Assembly: GCF_003286085.1 (NCBI RefSeq)
Contig: NW_020825288.1
Location: forward strand, 20,708,001 to 20,772,000
DNA from: Drosophila persimilis
Lineage: Eukaryota; Arthropoda; Insecta; Diptera; Drosophilidae
Length of the DNA: 64,000 nt
Direction: 5' to 3'
The notes below the pieces were generated by a model, which was given only the letters and a program-made list of their open reading frames with translations, made no database searches and had not been told where the DNA came from. A program made the translations under genes and the position numbers. This document shows, in pieces, positions 34,860-45,449 of this stretch; within the stretch, counting starts at the first letter, position 1, and each line of letters begins with the position of its first letter.

Positions 34860-35035
34860 CTGTAAAAAGAGGGAATATTCATTTTGAAAGAAGCTAAGAA
34901 AGAAATATTGGTATTAAACATTAAAGGAAATTAAATATTTAAATATTAAATTTAAAGGCATCCCGATTGATGCTCAAAAGTATAGAAATGGGAACCAAAA
35001 TTATTGAAAAACTCTATGGAATGACTCTATATTTT
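34860..35035. other. Short AT-rich spacer starting with ATACCCTGTAAAAAGAGGGAAT
   Basis: Begins with another TACCCT...AGGG pair (about 34856-34876) and continues as AT-rich sequence with a TTAAATATTTAAATATTAAA stretch. Confidence 0.45.
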
Positions 35036-35037
35036 TA

Positions 35038-35795
35038 ATGGCCCAAAAGCCCCTTTGGACTTTCAAGGGTATCCCCTTTTTTTGTTGTTGTTGTTGTTGG
35101 AATATTCTCCCATTTTGTTGTTGTTGCTGCTGCTGTATCGCTTTTGTTTCTGCGTTTTATTTTTTGTATTTTTTTTTTGCCAATTCAATTGAAGGCCTGA
35201 CAGCAGCAAAAATTTTCATTATGAAATTGGATCGTTGTCAATTTAGTTGATAGAAAGAGGGAGAAGGGGTGGTGGAGGAGGAGGAGGGGGACAAAGATGA
35301 AACACGCAGGAGAGGAGGAGAGTTAGTGGAAGGAGCGTGCCAGAGAGCGCTGTGGAGTGCGAGAGAGGGGAACAGAGAGCGCTGTGGAGTGCGAGAGAGC
35401 AGGCAGGGAGAGCGTGGTTATTACGGTTATTACTTGGACTAGCCTGCAAATTGCTCCGTTGATTGTTAGCACCTGTTAGGCATGACGCTCTGCTTTTTCT
35501 GTTGTTGTTGTTGTTGTTGTTGTTGTTGCTGTTTTCCACTGCCTCTCTCTCTGGCTTCCCTGTTTTTTACCTGCTTATCGCCTGCATCTTTACAAATCGC
35601 TGTTCACCTTGAAGACGCTGCCTCACGGAGACGCAGTGAAAATGCTAGGGAAAAAATGCACGCACACATACCAGGAGGAACCGTTCCGTTTCGTTCCGTT
35701 CCGTTCCGCTCCTGCCTTCCACAAATGCACAGTGGAGTCAGAGCGTAGAAAATATAATAGAATGAGAGTATTTTACGGAGATCTATGGGCTTAGA
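35038..35795. other. Non-coding block with GTT arrays and a perfect 27-bp duplication
   Basis: GTTGTTGTT runs lie at about 35083-35099, 35118-35128 and 35501-35527 (nine perfect units). GTTCCGTTTCGTTCCGTTCC pentamers lie at about 35688-35709. No gene is recognised. Confidence 0.6.
35341..35399. repeat. Perfect 27-bp direct repeat with AGAGCGCTGTGGAGTGCGAG
   Basis: Copies at 35341-35367 and 35373-35399 are identical and offset by 32 bp. Perfect identity suggests either a recent duplication or constraint. Confidence 0.95.
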
Positions 35796-35799
35796 AAAT

Positions 35800-36560
35800 T
35801 AAAATGAATAATAAAACATAATGAATATAATATTACATAATAAATATATAATACAAATACAAATAAAATATAATATAATATTTATAACACATAAATAATT
35901 AATATAATACATTAATAAATAATGCTTCAATAAATAAATGAAGATTAGAGTTAATTCTAATTTTAATAATACAAATCGGAAATTAATTGTAATTTTTTGG
36001 TTTTTTTTTTACAAATAATAATTCCTACCATCCACTGGTATTTTTTGTTGTAATAATATTTAGAAATTTAAATTTATATATAAATTTGAATAGACCTAAT
36101 GGTTTTTTTTTTAAATTGTTTTTATAAGGAACAATATGTGAAATTAATGAATAGAATACAAGGATAATGTTAGATTATTGTCGAAGAAGGTTCTTTTGGT
36201 AGTGCATTCATATTTCCCGTTTGATTTTGAAGACTTTGGAGTATGAAAATCCAATAAAATATTCAACAAATCGTGTACCATTGAAATCTAGGGGTTTAAT
36301 TAGTTTACCAATTAATTTTCTTTGGTGAGATGAAGCCAACGATGAAGGCTCTTAATGAATGTATTCGTAAGTTTGTCTCGATTTGAATTACTGCAGATTT
36401 TTAAGAGTATTTTTGTTTATTTATTCATATTTTTCTAAAATCCCTTTCACTTAAACTATGATATAATATTTACAGTGGTTTACTACATATTTTAAGAGTT
36501 TAATAGTGAAGTTTAGATGTGCAGTTTAATGATATTTCGAATATTATTTCTATTTTTGTT
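35800..36560. other. AT-rich spacer
   Basis: AATATAATATTACATAATAAATA-type low-complexity sequence to about 35930, then AT-rich unique sequence. No repeat unit or gene is recognised. Confidence 0.5.
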
Positions 36561-37640
36561 GTTCTATGGGTGAAGACGCTTGAATTTACTTGGGATTTGA
36601 GGATGCAGTAATCCTCTAGATGGTTTGTTTTGATGATTAAAAAGTCTATCAACTTTCACTTTGCTTTGAATACCACTTTGAATATCTTTCCACTTTGAAT
36701 CTGTTGGTCCCACTGTACGCTGGCCCTCCTTCTGCGGCAGAGCGCAGAGGAGCAGTTCATAAATTAGAGTTGTCTTCTGCCTACCCCGCCTCGCCCCTCT
36801 ACCTCTGCCTCTCCCTCTTCCACTGGTGCTGCTGCTGGTGGAGCCATCCATGGTGCATGGGAGGGTGAGGTGGTGTGTTGTGGGGGGGCGGCTGTGTTAG
36901 CCAGTGATGTGATAATTGCGGCTTTGGCTTTGGCTTTTGGCTTACTTTGTTCGCCATTTAATTGTTAGTAATTTGTGATAATCCCCCCTCCTCCCCCCTT
37001 AGGCCTTCCCTGACCCTTCGCTGGCTCTTTTTCTCTGATTGTTGCTTAGTTTTCCCTTTTTATTCATTTATGCAAGCTTGAGGTTTTTTTTTTTTTATTG
37101 CTTCACTGCCTCTCTCTCTCTCTCTCTCTTGCTCTCTGGCACTCTCTGCACCTCCTTCTCCTTGGAAATTGAACAAAATTGCTCAACAAATTCTCGCTCG
37201 CACGCATTGCTGGCTACGGATGCCCTTTAATCCATTGTTACCTCCCCCGCCCCCCACCGATCCCTCCCTCAGACTCTTTTTTGTGGATTTTTGTGGCAAT
37301 TGCAATGAATGTTGTTACTTTTGGCTTCACTTGCACCTTTACGCTTCGTGGTTTGTGTCTAAGCTTTGACGTGCACTTCCTTTTCATGTTAACGGAACCG
37401 TGACGACCATAAAAATAACCGAAAACAAGAGAGAAGGAGAGACAGAGAGACAGAGAGAGAGTGAGAAATAACAGCAGAAACAGAAGCTGAATGAAACATA
37501 AACAAAATGGTAGAATAATTAAAGATTTAAGGCAAATATTTAAAGCTTGAAATGGAATGATGAAAGATTAAAGGAACAGCCGCCTGGAGACGGGATAAAA
37601 GCTCTATAAAAACGTTTTCTTTGAGGCACAATGGAGCTTT
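36560..37640. other. Non-coding block with CT and GA runs
   Basis: Short repeats of CTTTGAATANC/CACTTTGAATCTG lie near 36660-36700. CTTTGGCTTTGGCTTTTGGC is near 36921-36941, a CT run at 37110-37129, and AGACAGAGAGACAGAGAGAG near 37440-37460. No gene is recognised. Confidence 0.5.
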
Positions 37641-37736
37641 TAATGTGTCAATAATATACATAAAGAAAACCATCTATCAATCTTGGAAATCTTGGCAATA
37701 ATAAAGCAGAAAGATACTAGGGGAAGACAGGAAGAA

Positions 37737-37952
37737 CCTTCCATCATTACCCCCAAAAGTAGTCCTCTAGAACTTTCCTTCATTTCCCCAAAATGTAGTC
37801 CTCTAGAACCTTCCTTCATTACCCTTAAATGTAGTCCTGTAGAACCTTCCATTATTACCCCCAAAAGTAGTCCTCTAAAACCTTCCTTCATTTCCCCCAA
37901 ATATAGTCCTCTAGAACCTTCCTTCATTACCCTTAAACCTAGTGCTGTACAA
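37737..37952. repeat. 36-bp minisatellite organised as two 108-bp higher-order repeats
   Basis: Six units start at exactly 36-bp spacing: 37737, 37773, 37809, 37845, 37881 and 37917. Unit types follow A-B-C-A-B-C. A carries CATTACCCCCAAAAGTAGTCC or its ATTATTACC variant, B carries CATTTCCCCAAA, and C carries CATTACCCTTAAA and CTGTA. By eye, A differs from A' at 2 positions, B from B' at 3 and C from C' at 4, fewer than between types. Because 36 is a multiple of three, both strands stay open here; the frames are not genes. Confidence 0.95.
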
Positions 37953-37959
37953 AATCAAT

Positions 37960-39640
37960 GCCCTGAAGTTTTCTACTCCTAATTTTGAGTAGAATTTTGC
38001 CCATCTAATCCCTAAATTTAATACCATTTCCTGTGGCTTTAAGTTTCCCTCTGCGAAAACTGTCAAAAAGTTCTCCATGAGTTCTTCCGCAGACAGAAAC
38101 ATGTGAAACTTTCATTGACATTTCCTGTATGTGTGGGGGGGAGGGCCTACCTTCCGTTTCCCTACCAAAATGATGACCTTTCTTGTCTGCTTCCCCTCTT
38201 GTTTTCTTCCTGTAATATAAACCATCAAAACATGAAATTGTGTAGCAGAAAAAAACAAGAAATTTGGGAACAAAAAAAACTACCAACAGGAAAAGAATAA
38301 CATCAGAATCGCTAAAATCTGGTTTTGGGCTAGAGATGGACCGCCTACCCAAGGAGTTTGTTCCTTATATTTGTTATAGGTGAACAGATAAAAGTGTTCT
38401 TTATTAAAGGAACTCGAATTTTCATTATTTTCTTATAGTTTTTCTGCCCCTTAAACCATTTTTCGTGCCTTTCGTGAGGCGAATGCGGTTTCCATCACCA
38501 ATTTCGTGCCAAAAAAATTCCCTTGACGGTTATTCCAAGAAACAAAAACACAAAACAAAAACAGAAGAACCGAAACCGAAACAGCATACAAAAACAAATA
38601 TATATATTGTTACGTCGAAAGAACATTTAAAGAACCTCCCGAGGAGACCGCAAGAAGAGAAGAACTTTGACATTTTCTCTGCCCCTCCCTCGTGCCCCCC
38701 CTGCCTGTCCTTCATCACACATCCCTTCCTAGTAAGCCTGCCCCCTGCCCCCTGCCCCTGCCCCCCCTCTGCCTGCTGTCATTGTGTTGAACGTTTTCAT
38801 GTTTTTGAGCGCAAAAGTTTTTTGGGATTATTTTTTGGTGCGAGACTCTTTTTGGGGCATGTGAAGTTGACTTTTGTGACTTTTTTTTCTGTGGAATAAC
38901 ATGATGGTGGTGGTGGGGAGCTACGAGAAAGAAGATAGAGAGAGAGAGAGGGAGGAAAGGAGGGGGACAGGGAGGCCGAGATGACATTTTATTCATAGTT
39001 TTTGCGGTACCTCCACGAAACGGGAACTAGTTTGACCTTCACACTACTATGCCACGCCTACTATTGAGTTGTATCCCCCCCTCCACCCCTCCCCAGCCAC
39101 CCCTCTCATGCCACACACACCCATAAATCAAAGTCGCCAAACTACAGAGAGAATGGGAGATAGAGAGAGAGAGAGAGAGAGAAAAGTGTCAGAGTTTTGC
39201 AAATTACTTGGAAGCACAAGAGCAAACGTCCGACTCCGACTCCGACTCTGACTCCGACGTTGACATCGCGCCATTGCCCCCAAAAGAAGACGCGACAGCC
39301 ACAGCCTCTGGGAATTGCTTAGCATTGCTGTCCCTCTTCCACTTGCACTAGAGGCTGGCGGGGAGGGGGGTGGGGCTGTGTTGTGGTGTCGCTTAGAGCA
39401 AAAGTGGAGCAACATGTGTGGGTGTCTCTCAGTGACGCCACCAGCGCCACGCCGCCTCATGGAACAATTGAACAAACATTCAGAGGCAACACAGAGGCAG
39501 AAATCTCAAGAGTAGTACGAGTATGTGTGTGTGTGTGTGTTCTTGAGTCGAGGACAAGTACAGTGGACCCTGATGGAATGCCTAGGAAAAAGTGTGCTTC
39601 AGATTTCAGAAGAAACCAAATAAATAGATCCTGTTTTTAA
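37960..39640. other. Non-coding block with CCCCTG, GA and GACTCC repeats
   Basis: GCCCCCTGCCCCCTGCCCCTG lies near 38740-38762, a GA run near 38937-38952 and at 39158-39181, GACTCC hexamers at about 39229-39258, and a GT run at 39522-39540. No gene is recognised. Confidence 0.55.
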
Positions 39641-39654
39641 GCACCAATGTCGCT

Positions 39655-40440
39655 GTCTAATACCAATAAAATACTCAAAATACTAGAAAAGATGCAGAAC
39701 AATATTACTATAAATTGTGTAAGAAATACTGAATAAGAAAAGGAAACAAAAATACCCAAAAAAGTAAATGAAGAAGCAAAAAATAAAAAATATACCAACA
39801 ATTCAAGAAAAATATTAAACAAAAATACTAAAAGTTATGGAAAATACAAAACAAAAAATAATACAATTTCTATCAGAAAATACATTAAAAATATACAATT
39901 CTAGAAAATAAACAACAAAAAAATACCATAAATTCTAGAAAAAATACTACAAAAAATAATAAGATCTTTGGAAAAAACCAAACAAATATACTAACAATTC
40001 ATGAAAAATACTAAATAAAAATACTAGAAGTTATGGAAAATACCAATCAAAAATATTAAGCAAAAAAAATCCAATTCCAAAAAAAAAACTTTAAAATTAC
40101 TTAAATTTCTAGAAAATTCACAAACAAAAATGCTACAAATTCTAAAAAATTACCAAAACAAAATACTATATTAATGCAAGAACAAATAACACAAAACGTA
40201 GAAAAAATACCCAACAAATATACCAGCAATTAAAGAAAAATATTTTTTAAAAATACTAAAAATAATGGGAAATACCAAACAAAAATCCTAAGCAACATAT
40301 TTTTAAAATACTTAAATTTATGGGAAAAAAAACTAAAAACTAAACTAAAAAAATCTAAATAAAAACTAAATAAAAATCTAAAATACACATTTAATACTAA
40401 AAAAATACTATTATGTAATACTTAAAAAATATCATCACTG
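39655..40440. repeat. Dispersed ATACCAATAAAATACTAG-type array
   Basis: Many degenerate copies of AAATACTANAAATTATGGAAAATACCAAACAAAAATA. Here a longer unit is discernible: TTCAAGAAAAATATTAAACAAAAATACTA near 39802, TTCATGAAAAATACTAAATAAAAATACTA near 39998 and TTAAAGAAAAATATTTTTTAAAAATACTA near 40230. The array therefore has a period near 200-230 bp above the short motif. Confidence 0.75.
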
Positions 40441-40444
40441 TTTG

Positions 40445-41890
40445 TGGTTCTAGTCTTTACTTTTGCTTCGATTTTCTACTATTACTTTAGCTCTCTCTGT
40501 CTCTCTGCCTCCTCCTCTCTTTGGCTTAACTTTAACCTAAGCCCAAGACTTTTCAGGCATCCTCCCTGCCCCCAACCCGTGGAAAAGCTACTCGAAACTA
40601 ATTTTCTAATTATGAGTCCGACGACGAGAGCTGGAGCACAGAGAGAAATCATGTCAAGCGTCGTCGGTCGGAGTGCCTTACTCTCTCGTTCGCTTGCTGA
40701 GTGATTTATGGGGCTGCTGGCTGCTGGCTGCTTGGCTGGGGAAAAATGTCAAAATATTTGTTGGCCAGTCTCCCATGGCAGGGCTACCCGTCCCCCCTTA
40801 CCCCCTCCTGCCCTTTTCTAGAGCGTTTTTCCCCTCCAGAGGCTTTGGCCATAGACTTGCCTACGCAATATCGAACTTATCCAAAATCATTTGGCCAAAA
40901 ACTTTTTGCCCTTCTTTCATTGTTCTCATTCTTTCTCCCTCTTCTTCTTCTTCTTCTTATTGTTGTTGTTGTTTGAATTGAATTTGATTTATTTATTTAT
41001 TGTTGGCTCTCTTTCTTTTCCACTAATCGCCAGTGGAGCGACTGATTAGCGTAATTTTCCGTTTCTTGGCCACGATATCAAGTTTTTTTTTTTTTTTTTT
41101 GGCCATTATTATTCTAAAAACTTTGACGAAACAAATTAGAGGAGGGGGCTACAGCGGAGATTAAAGGGAATTTAAATAGTAGTATTTTGTATTTTTAGAA
41201 ATACCTTCCTTCCCTTTCCTTCTCTCATACACTATTCATTTCCTCTCGACGATCCACACGCGGTGTCTCCATCTTCATTGTCAAGTGCTAAGTGCTCTCT
41301 AGCTCTTCAGCAGCCATATTCCTTGAGGCAGGAGCAGGCGGGGAGAGGGGAGGAGGGGGCAACTTGAGCACTTTGACAGACTATTATGCAAGAAAGGTTT
41401 CTTTCACTTTTCATGGGGCGTCTGCCACAGAGAGAGCGAGACAGAGACAGCCAGCGAGTGGCAGAGGAGCAAAAGATGTTCGCTGCGGAACTGTCATTTC
41501 CGTTTTACTTGTAAAATGAACATGGAAGTATTCCGAGGCAGCCGACAAAGTGGCAGCAGCACCACCACCGAAGCGGGGGAGCAGCAGTGGCAGAGGGAGA
41601 GGTGGAGGGGGAGAGCGGGAGCGGCAGGAGCAGCTGACGCTGACTTGTTATATACTAAACTGCCTGAGGGGCGGAATGGCAGAGAGAACAGGCAAACGGA
41701 AGGATGAACCAGACCCAGACAGACAGACAGACACACGGAGAGAGACAGAGAGGGGGAGAGGGGGGCACCATGAGAGTGAGGCAGCGACAGCGGGACAGAC
41801 AGACACAAAGGGGGCGGACGGACAGTTGCGTTTAACGTTTTTCGCAAAAAGTTTTCGCTTCGTTTTTCGTGTATTTTGTTAATACCCTGG
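40445..41890. other. Non-coding block with TTC/GTT and GA-rich stretches
   Basis: CTTCTTCTTCTTCTTATTGTTGTTGTTG lies at about 40941-40972, a 20-nt poly-T tract at 41081-41100, and a GACAGACAGACAGACAC run near 41718-41734. The frames at 41494-41882 derive from GAG- and CAG-rich DNA. Nothing is recognised as a gene. Confidence 0.5.
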
Positions 41891-42250
41891 ATATTGTGGG
41901 TAGTAGGCGTACTCTTGAGAGTACGGTATTTTATTTAGTATTTTTTTTAAATGTTTTTTGGTTCGGAATTTGTTTTTTGCAGTAGGTTTTTGAATTTTCA
42001 TCTTCAATATTTTGATTGTTTTTGTATACTTGCTTAGTATTTTGTCGTATTTAGTATTTTTGTGCTGCAGTAGTTTTGTATGCTTATTGAATAGGTTTTT
42101 GTTGTATTTTGTCTTGGTTTAGTATTTTAATTTGGTATATATTTATGTTGCAATTTTGTTTCAGTTTTCTTGGTAAAAATACTTTTTAGTATTTTTTGTG
42201 CGGTATTTTTTCGGTATTTTTTAGAAAAATCCTTGTGTTATCTACACTTT
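41890..42250. repeat. Dispersed ATACC family, opposite orientation, short block
   Basis: TTAGTATTTTT, GTATTTTGTCG and TAGTATTTTAATTTGG words recur, matching the reverse orientation seen at 4925-5670. The block is preceded by AATACCCTGGATATTGTGGGTAGTAGGCGTACTC. Confidence 0.55.
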
Positions 42251-42329
42251 TAAAGATATGGGTCTCCAAATTGGTGGGCTTATAAATAGTGATATGTTCC
42301 ACTTAAATACCAAAAATCATTGTGATCGG

Positions 42330-42855
42330 CTATGAAGATCTTCCAGAGCCTCTAGTCAAGGTATTCGCCTGTCGAAACTCTCTATAGTGCACACTCTCTT
42401 TGTTTCCTCTAAGGGAAGTCGAATGTCGTAAGGGGGGATACGCAAAAGTGTAGGGGGGGGGGGGGGGGGGGGGGGGGGTGAGACCAGAGAGGGCAACGCA
42501 ACGAAGCATTTCGTAGTGTTCTCCGAAGGTAACAACGCAAGAAAATGCCAGGCAACAAGACAAGCAGAACTGACGTAAAAAGATTTTTGTGTTTTCCCCC
42601 AAAAAAAAGGTCCCCACCGGCCCCTTCCCCTCTCCATCTGGGACTCCTTGGGGGGTGGCGTCTGGGCAACGGATTCGGTTCCGGATTGAAGGCCCCCATC
42701 ATGAAGTGCTCGCTGATGCTGCCCCAATCTTTAAATGTTGTCCGCGACTCAGAAGTCCATTACGGGAAAAGCGTGTGGAAATACGAAAAACAGTTTTACG
42801 TGTTTGAATGCTGATTGGGGGGGGCGCCTCTCCTCCTCAAAATGAAATGCACGCG
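42330..42855. other. Short block with a 26-nt poly-G tract
   Basis: A G run occupies 42453-42478. The remaining sequence is of high complexity, with frames only on both sides of the G run. No gene is recognised. Confidence 0.6.
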
Positions 42856-42904
42856 GGGGGAATTTAATTAAATTTTATATAGGTTTTTTTTTTGTATTTT
42901 TTGA

Positions 42905-43110
42905 TGGGAAAAAGAGAAGAAATTTAAGACAAAATGTTATAGATTTTTGGGTAAAATTATTTACTGGAATTTATTTAAATTTTAGATTCATTTAATTTAA
43001 TTAAATTTTAAAAAAGGAAGAAATATAAGACAAAATTTTATAGATTTTTGGGTAAAATTATTTACTGGAATTTAATTTTAATTTTAAAGTCTTTCCCACA
43101 AGGGAATATA
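42905..43110. repeat. Tandem duplication, unit about 101 bp
   Basis: GAAATTTAAGACAAAATGTTATAG (about 42918) recurs as GAAATATAAGACAAAATTTTATAG (about 43019). Both continue identically through ATTTTTGGGTAAAATTATTT and ACTGGAATTTA. Confidence 0.9.
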
Positions 43111-43114
43111 ATTT

Positions 43115-44690
43115 AATTAATAGAAATGTGAATTTAAACTTGTGTGCCCCCAATGAAAAACCTTCTCCAAAGTTCTGGAAAATGTTCCTCTGGCGAAAAA
43201 ACTATTAAACGCTGGAGGGGGTGTAGAAATTTTAATGAAAAATCGTTGTTTTTGGCCACTTGAAAGGGGTAGATCCCCTGCCCTGCCCGTCTCTACCATG
43301 GCCAATTCTGTCTGTTCTTCCACTCATTTTCTGGGCATTCCTCTATGCTCTCCAGCCCCCCCTTTTAGGTGCCTTTCTCTTGCCTCTTTTGGCCAAGAGC
43401 CTGCTGCCTGCTGCTCCCCCGTTGTGTGTAGGTGACATGAATGCTGACAACGTGTCTTAGCTTGCACAAAACGAGCTCAAGAGATGCAGTCAACACACAC
43501 ACACACACAGAGGCACAGAGACAGGGAGAAGCCCCACACAGATATTAAATTGCCAGGACATGGCCTTCTCTGTGTGTCTGTGTGTGTGTGTGTGTGTGTG
43601 TTTTGTGGGGCCTGTCATGTAACAGGAATTTTAATTTAATTACAATCCTTGAGGAAAATCTACAGAGAGAGAGAGAGGGAGAGAGAGCGAGGGACAGAGG
43701 CCAAAAATAAATATTTTGCATATTAATAGATTAGCTTTTCCGCACAGCTTTTCCAGTCCTCCAACGCGCTCCGCAATTGATAATCAATAATAAAAATCAA
43801 CTCCACATAAATCATTCTCCCCCAAAAGATTTTTATCTTTTTTGACGTGGAAAATTAGAAAAACTCGCGATGGCCCCCCTTACCCCTCCCACATCCCCTC
43901 CCGCCATCGCAGTCTTTTGAAAAATTCAAATTCATTTTCAATTTTCATAATTTTCGACGCCCACGGCAGCGTTGACACCAAAATCAATATCTTTGCCGCC
44001 CCAACAAAAAAAAAAAAAAAAAATACCTTTCAAAAAAACTTTTTTCCACAGGTATTTTTTGTTGGTTTTTGTTGTTGGTGGAGCTCTGAAGCTTTTGTCA
44101 TATCAACAGACGACTCCCAGCCGAAGCAGCAGACTCCTTGTTGCCCCCGCATCGCGCGCCCCGTGCCCCTTGCCTCGTGGTGTGTGGCAAGGCCGCACGT
44201 TCGTGCGTTCGTGCCAAAAAATAATTTCCTACTTTGAACCAGACGCAGCAGCGAAAAGCCAGCCCAAGTGGAGGGGCACCAGCAAAAGCAGTCCACAAAA
44301 AGGGAGCGAGGGGAGGCATGGGGGGCATCTGTGGCACCATCACCATCCGATGGGGCAACTTGAGCGCACTTATTGTTATCAACGGCTGAAATATGGCATT
44401 TTAATTTTATTAGCTGCCTTTACATGCAGCCACACTCGAGTCTGAGTACGAGTACTCGGAAATGTGCAGACGATGATGATGATGGCGCTGGCGCTGGCGA
44501 TGACGATGACGATGACAATACCCCATGCGACAATGGGCTTAAATCTGTTTTTAAAATGCACTTCAAGATGGAAAGATAGGGGATTGTTTATGGGGAGAGA
44601 ACTATGGTTATGCGCATGGGATGTGGAGAATGGGGTTTAGGGAATTTAGAGACTCGGAAATACATTTTATAATCCCTCATTACTCGATTT
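43115..44690. other. Non-coding block with CA/GT, GA and GATGAC repeats
   Basis: CA lies at 43494-43509, GT at about 43572-43601, GA at 43663-43690, an 18-nt poly-A tract near 44006-44023, GATGATGATGATGG near 44472 and GATGACGATGACGATGAC at about 44498-44515. A weak tandem splice-site look-alike, CTTTTTTCCACAGGTATTT, spans 44039-44057. Confidence 0.5.
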
Positions 44691-44709
44691 TTCTGCCTTT
44701 AAATTTAGT

Positions 44710-45430
44710 TTGGAACCCTTTTAACTGAATTTGAGGCCAAAATCGATAATTGTTCCGATAACTATCTAAAAATGTATCAAAATATACGGTATAATGTTTT
44801 GAGCCACATTTGAAACTAAAGTCGATTATCGAGCAGTCGATAATTATTCGATAACTCTCTGAAAATTTACAAAAATATAAAATAAGAGATTTTTTACTGA
44901 ATTTAAGGCTTAATTCAACTATTGATCCATCGATTACTTTCGATAGCTTTAAAAATAATTATCGAAGTAATTATAACATACTCCATAACTTTTTTATTTG
45001 AGTGGGAGACAAAATTCGACTATCTATCTATCGATAATTTTCGATAGCCCTGTCGAAATTTATCGAAGTACTTCAAAATCAGTCTATTTTAATTCGAATT
45101 TGAGGCTAAATTCGATGATCGATCCATCGATAACTGTCGATAACTTTAACTTTTATTATGGAAATATGGAAAAATTAGTCTAGAACTTCTTTTAAGGCGA
45201 GTTTGAGGCTACATTCGACTATCGATCAATCGATTAATTTCAATAACTTATCCGATAATTATCTAAATAGTTAAAAAAACTTCGTTGATCTTTTCTTGTC
45301 GGTATATGCACATATACGATATTTCTTACGATTTTTGGTACATATGGTATAGAAAATTGAGATCTCTCACAAAATCTATGCATAAATATTTTGTAAAAAT
45401 CGTTTTTCATATCGATAAATGCCTAATAGA
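44710..45430. repeat. Approximately 95-bp decayed tandem repeat packed with CGATA/TATCG words
   Basis: Unit landmarks (GAATTTGAGGC or variants) occur near 44726, 44808, 44907, 44995, 45099 and 45200. Counting by eye, CGATA or TATCG occurs about 17 times between 44744 and 45417, including TATCGATA near 45029. CGATA clusters are the BEAF-32 recognition pattern, and TATCGATA is the DREF element. Binding is inference, and the repeat itself is directly visible. Confidence 0.75.
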
Positions 45431-45449
45431 TGGTTTTTCGATTATTTCT

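Larger units (their letters stand above)
33300..34860. other. High-complexity block with E2F-, GAGA- and PHO-like sites
   Basis: Contains the 32-nt CT run at 33798-33829, the E2F-type palindrome at 33839-33854, the CTCTTAAG-rich stretch at 33895-33985, two TTTGCCGWCGGCAAA palindromes, and a GT run near 34095-34123. This is the densest collection of recognisable binding-site-like words in the window. Confidence 0.5.

Noticed and set aside
37683-37982. 12-residue-repeat protein on either strand
   Set aside because: The 36-bp minisatellite is divisible by three, so openness is expected without selection.
38365-38385. TTGTTATAG|GTGAAC as a ratchet point
   Set aside because: Short, purine-interrupted tract and TAG rather than CAG; not distinguishable from background.
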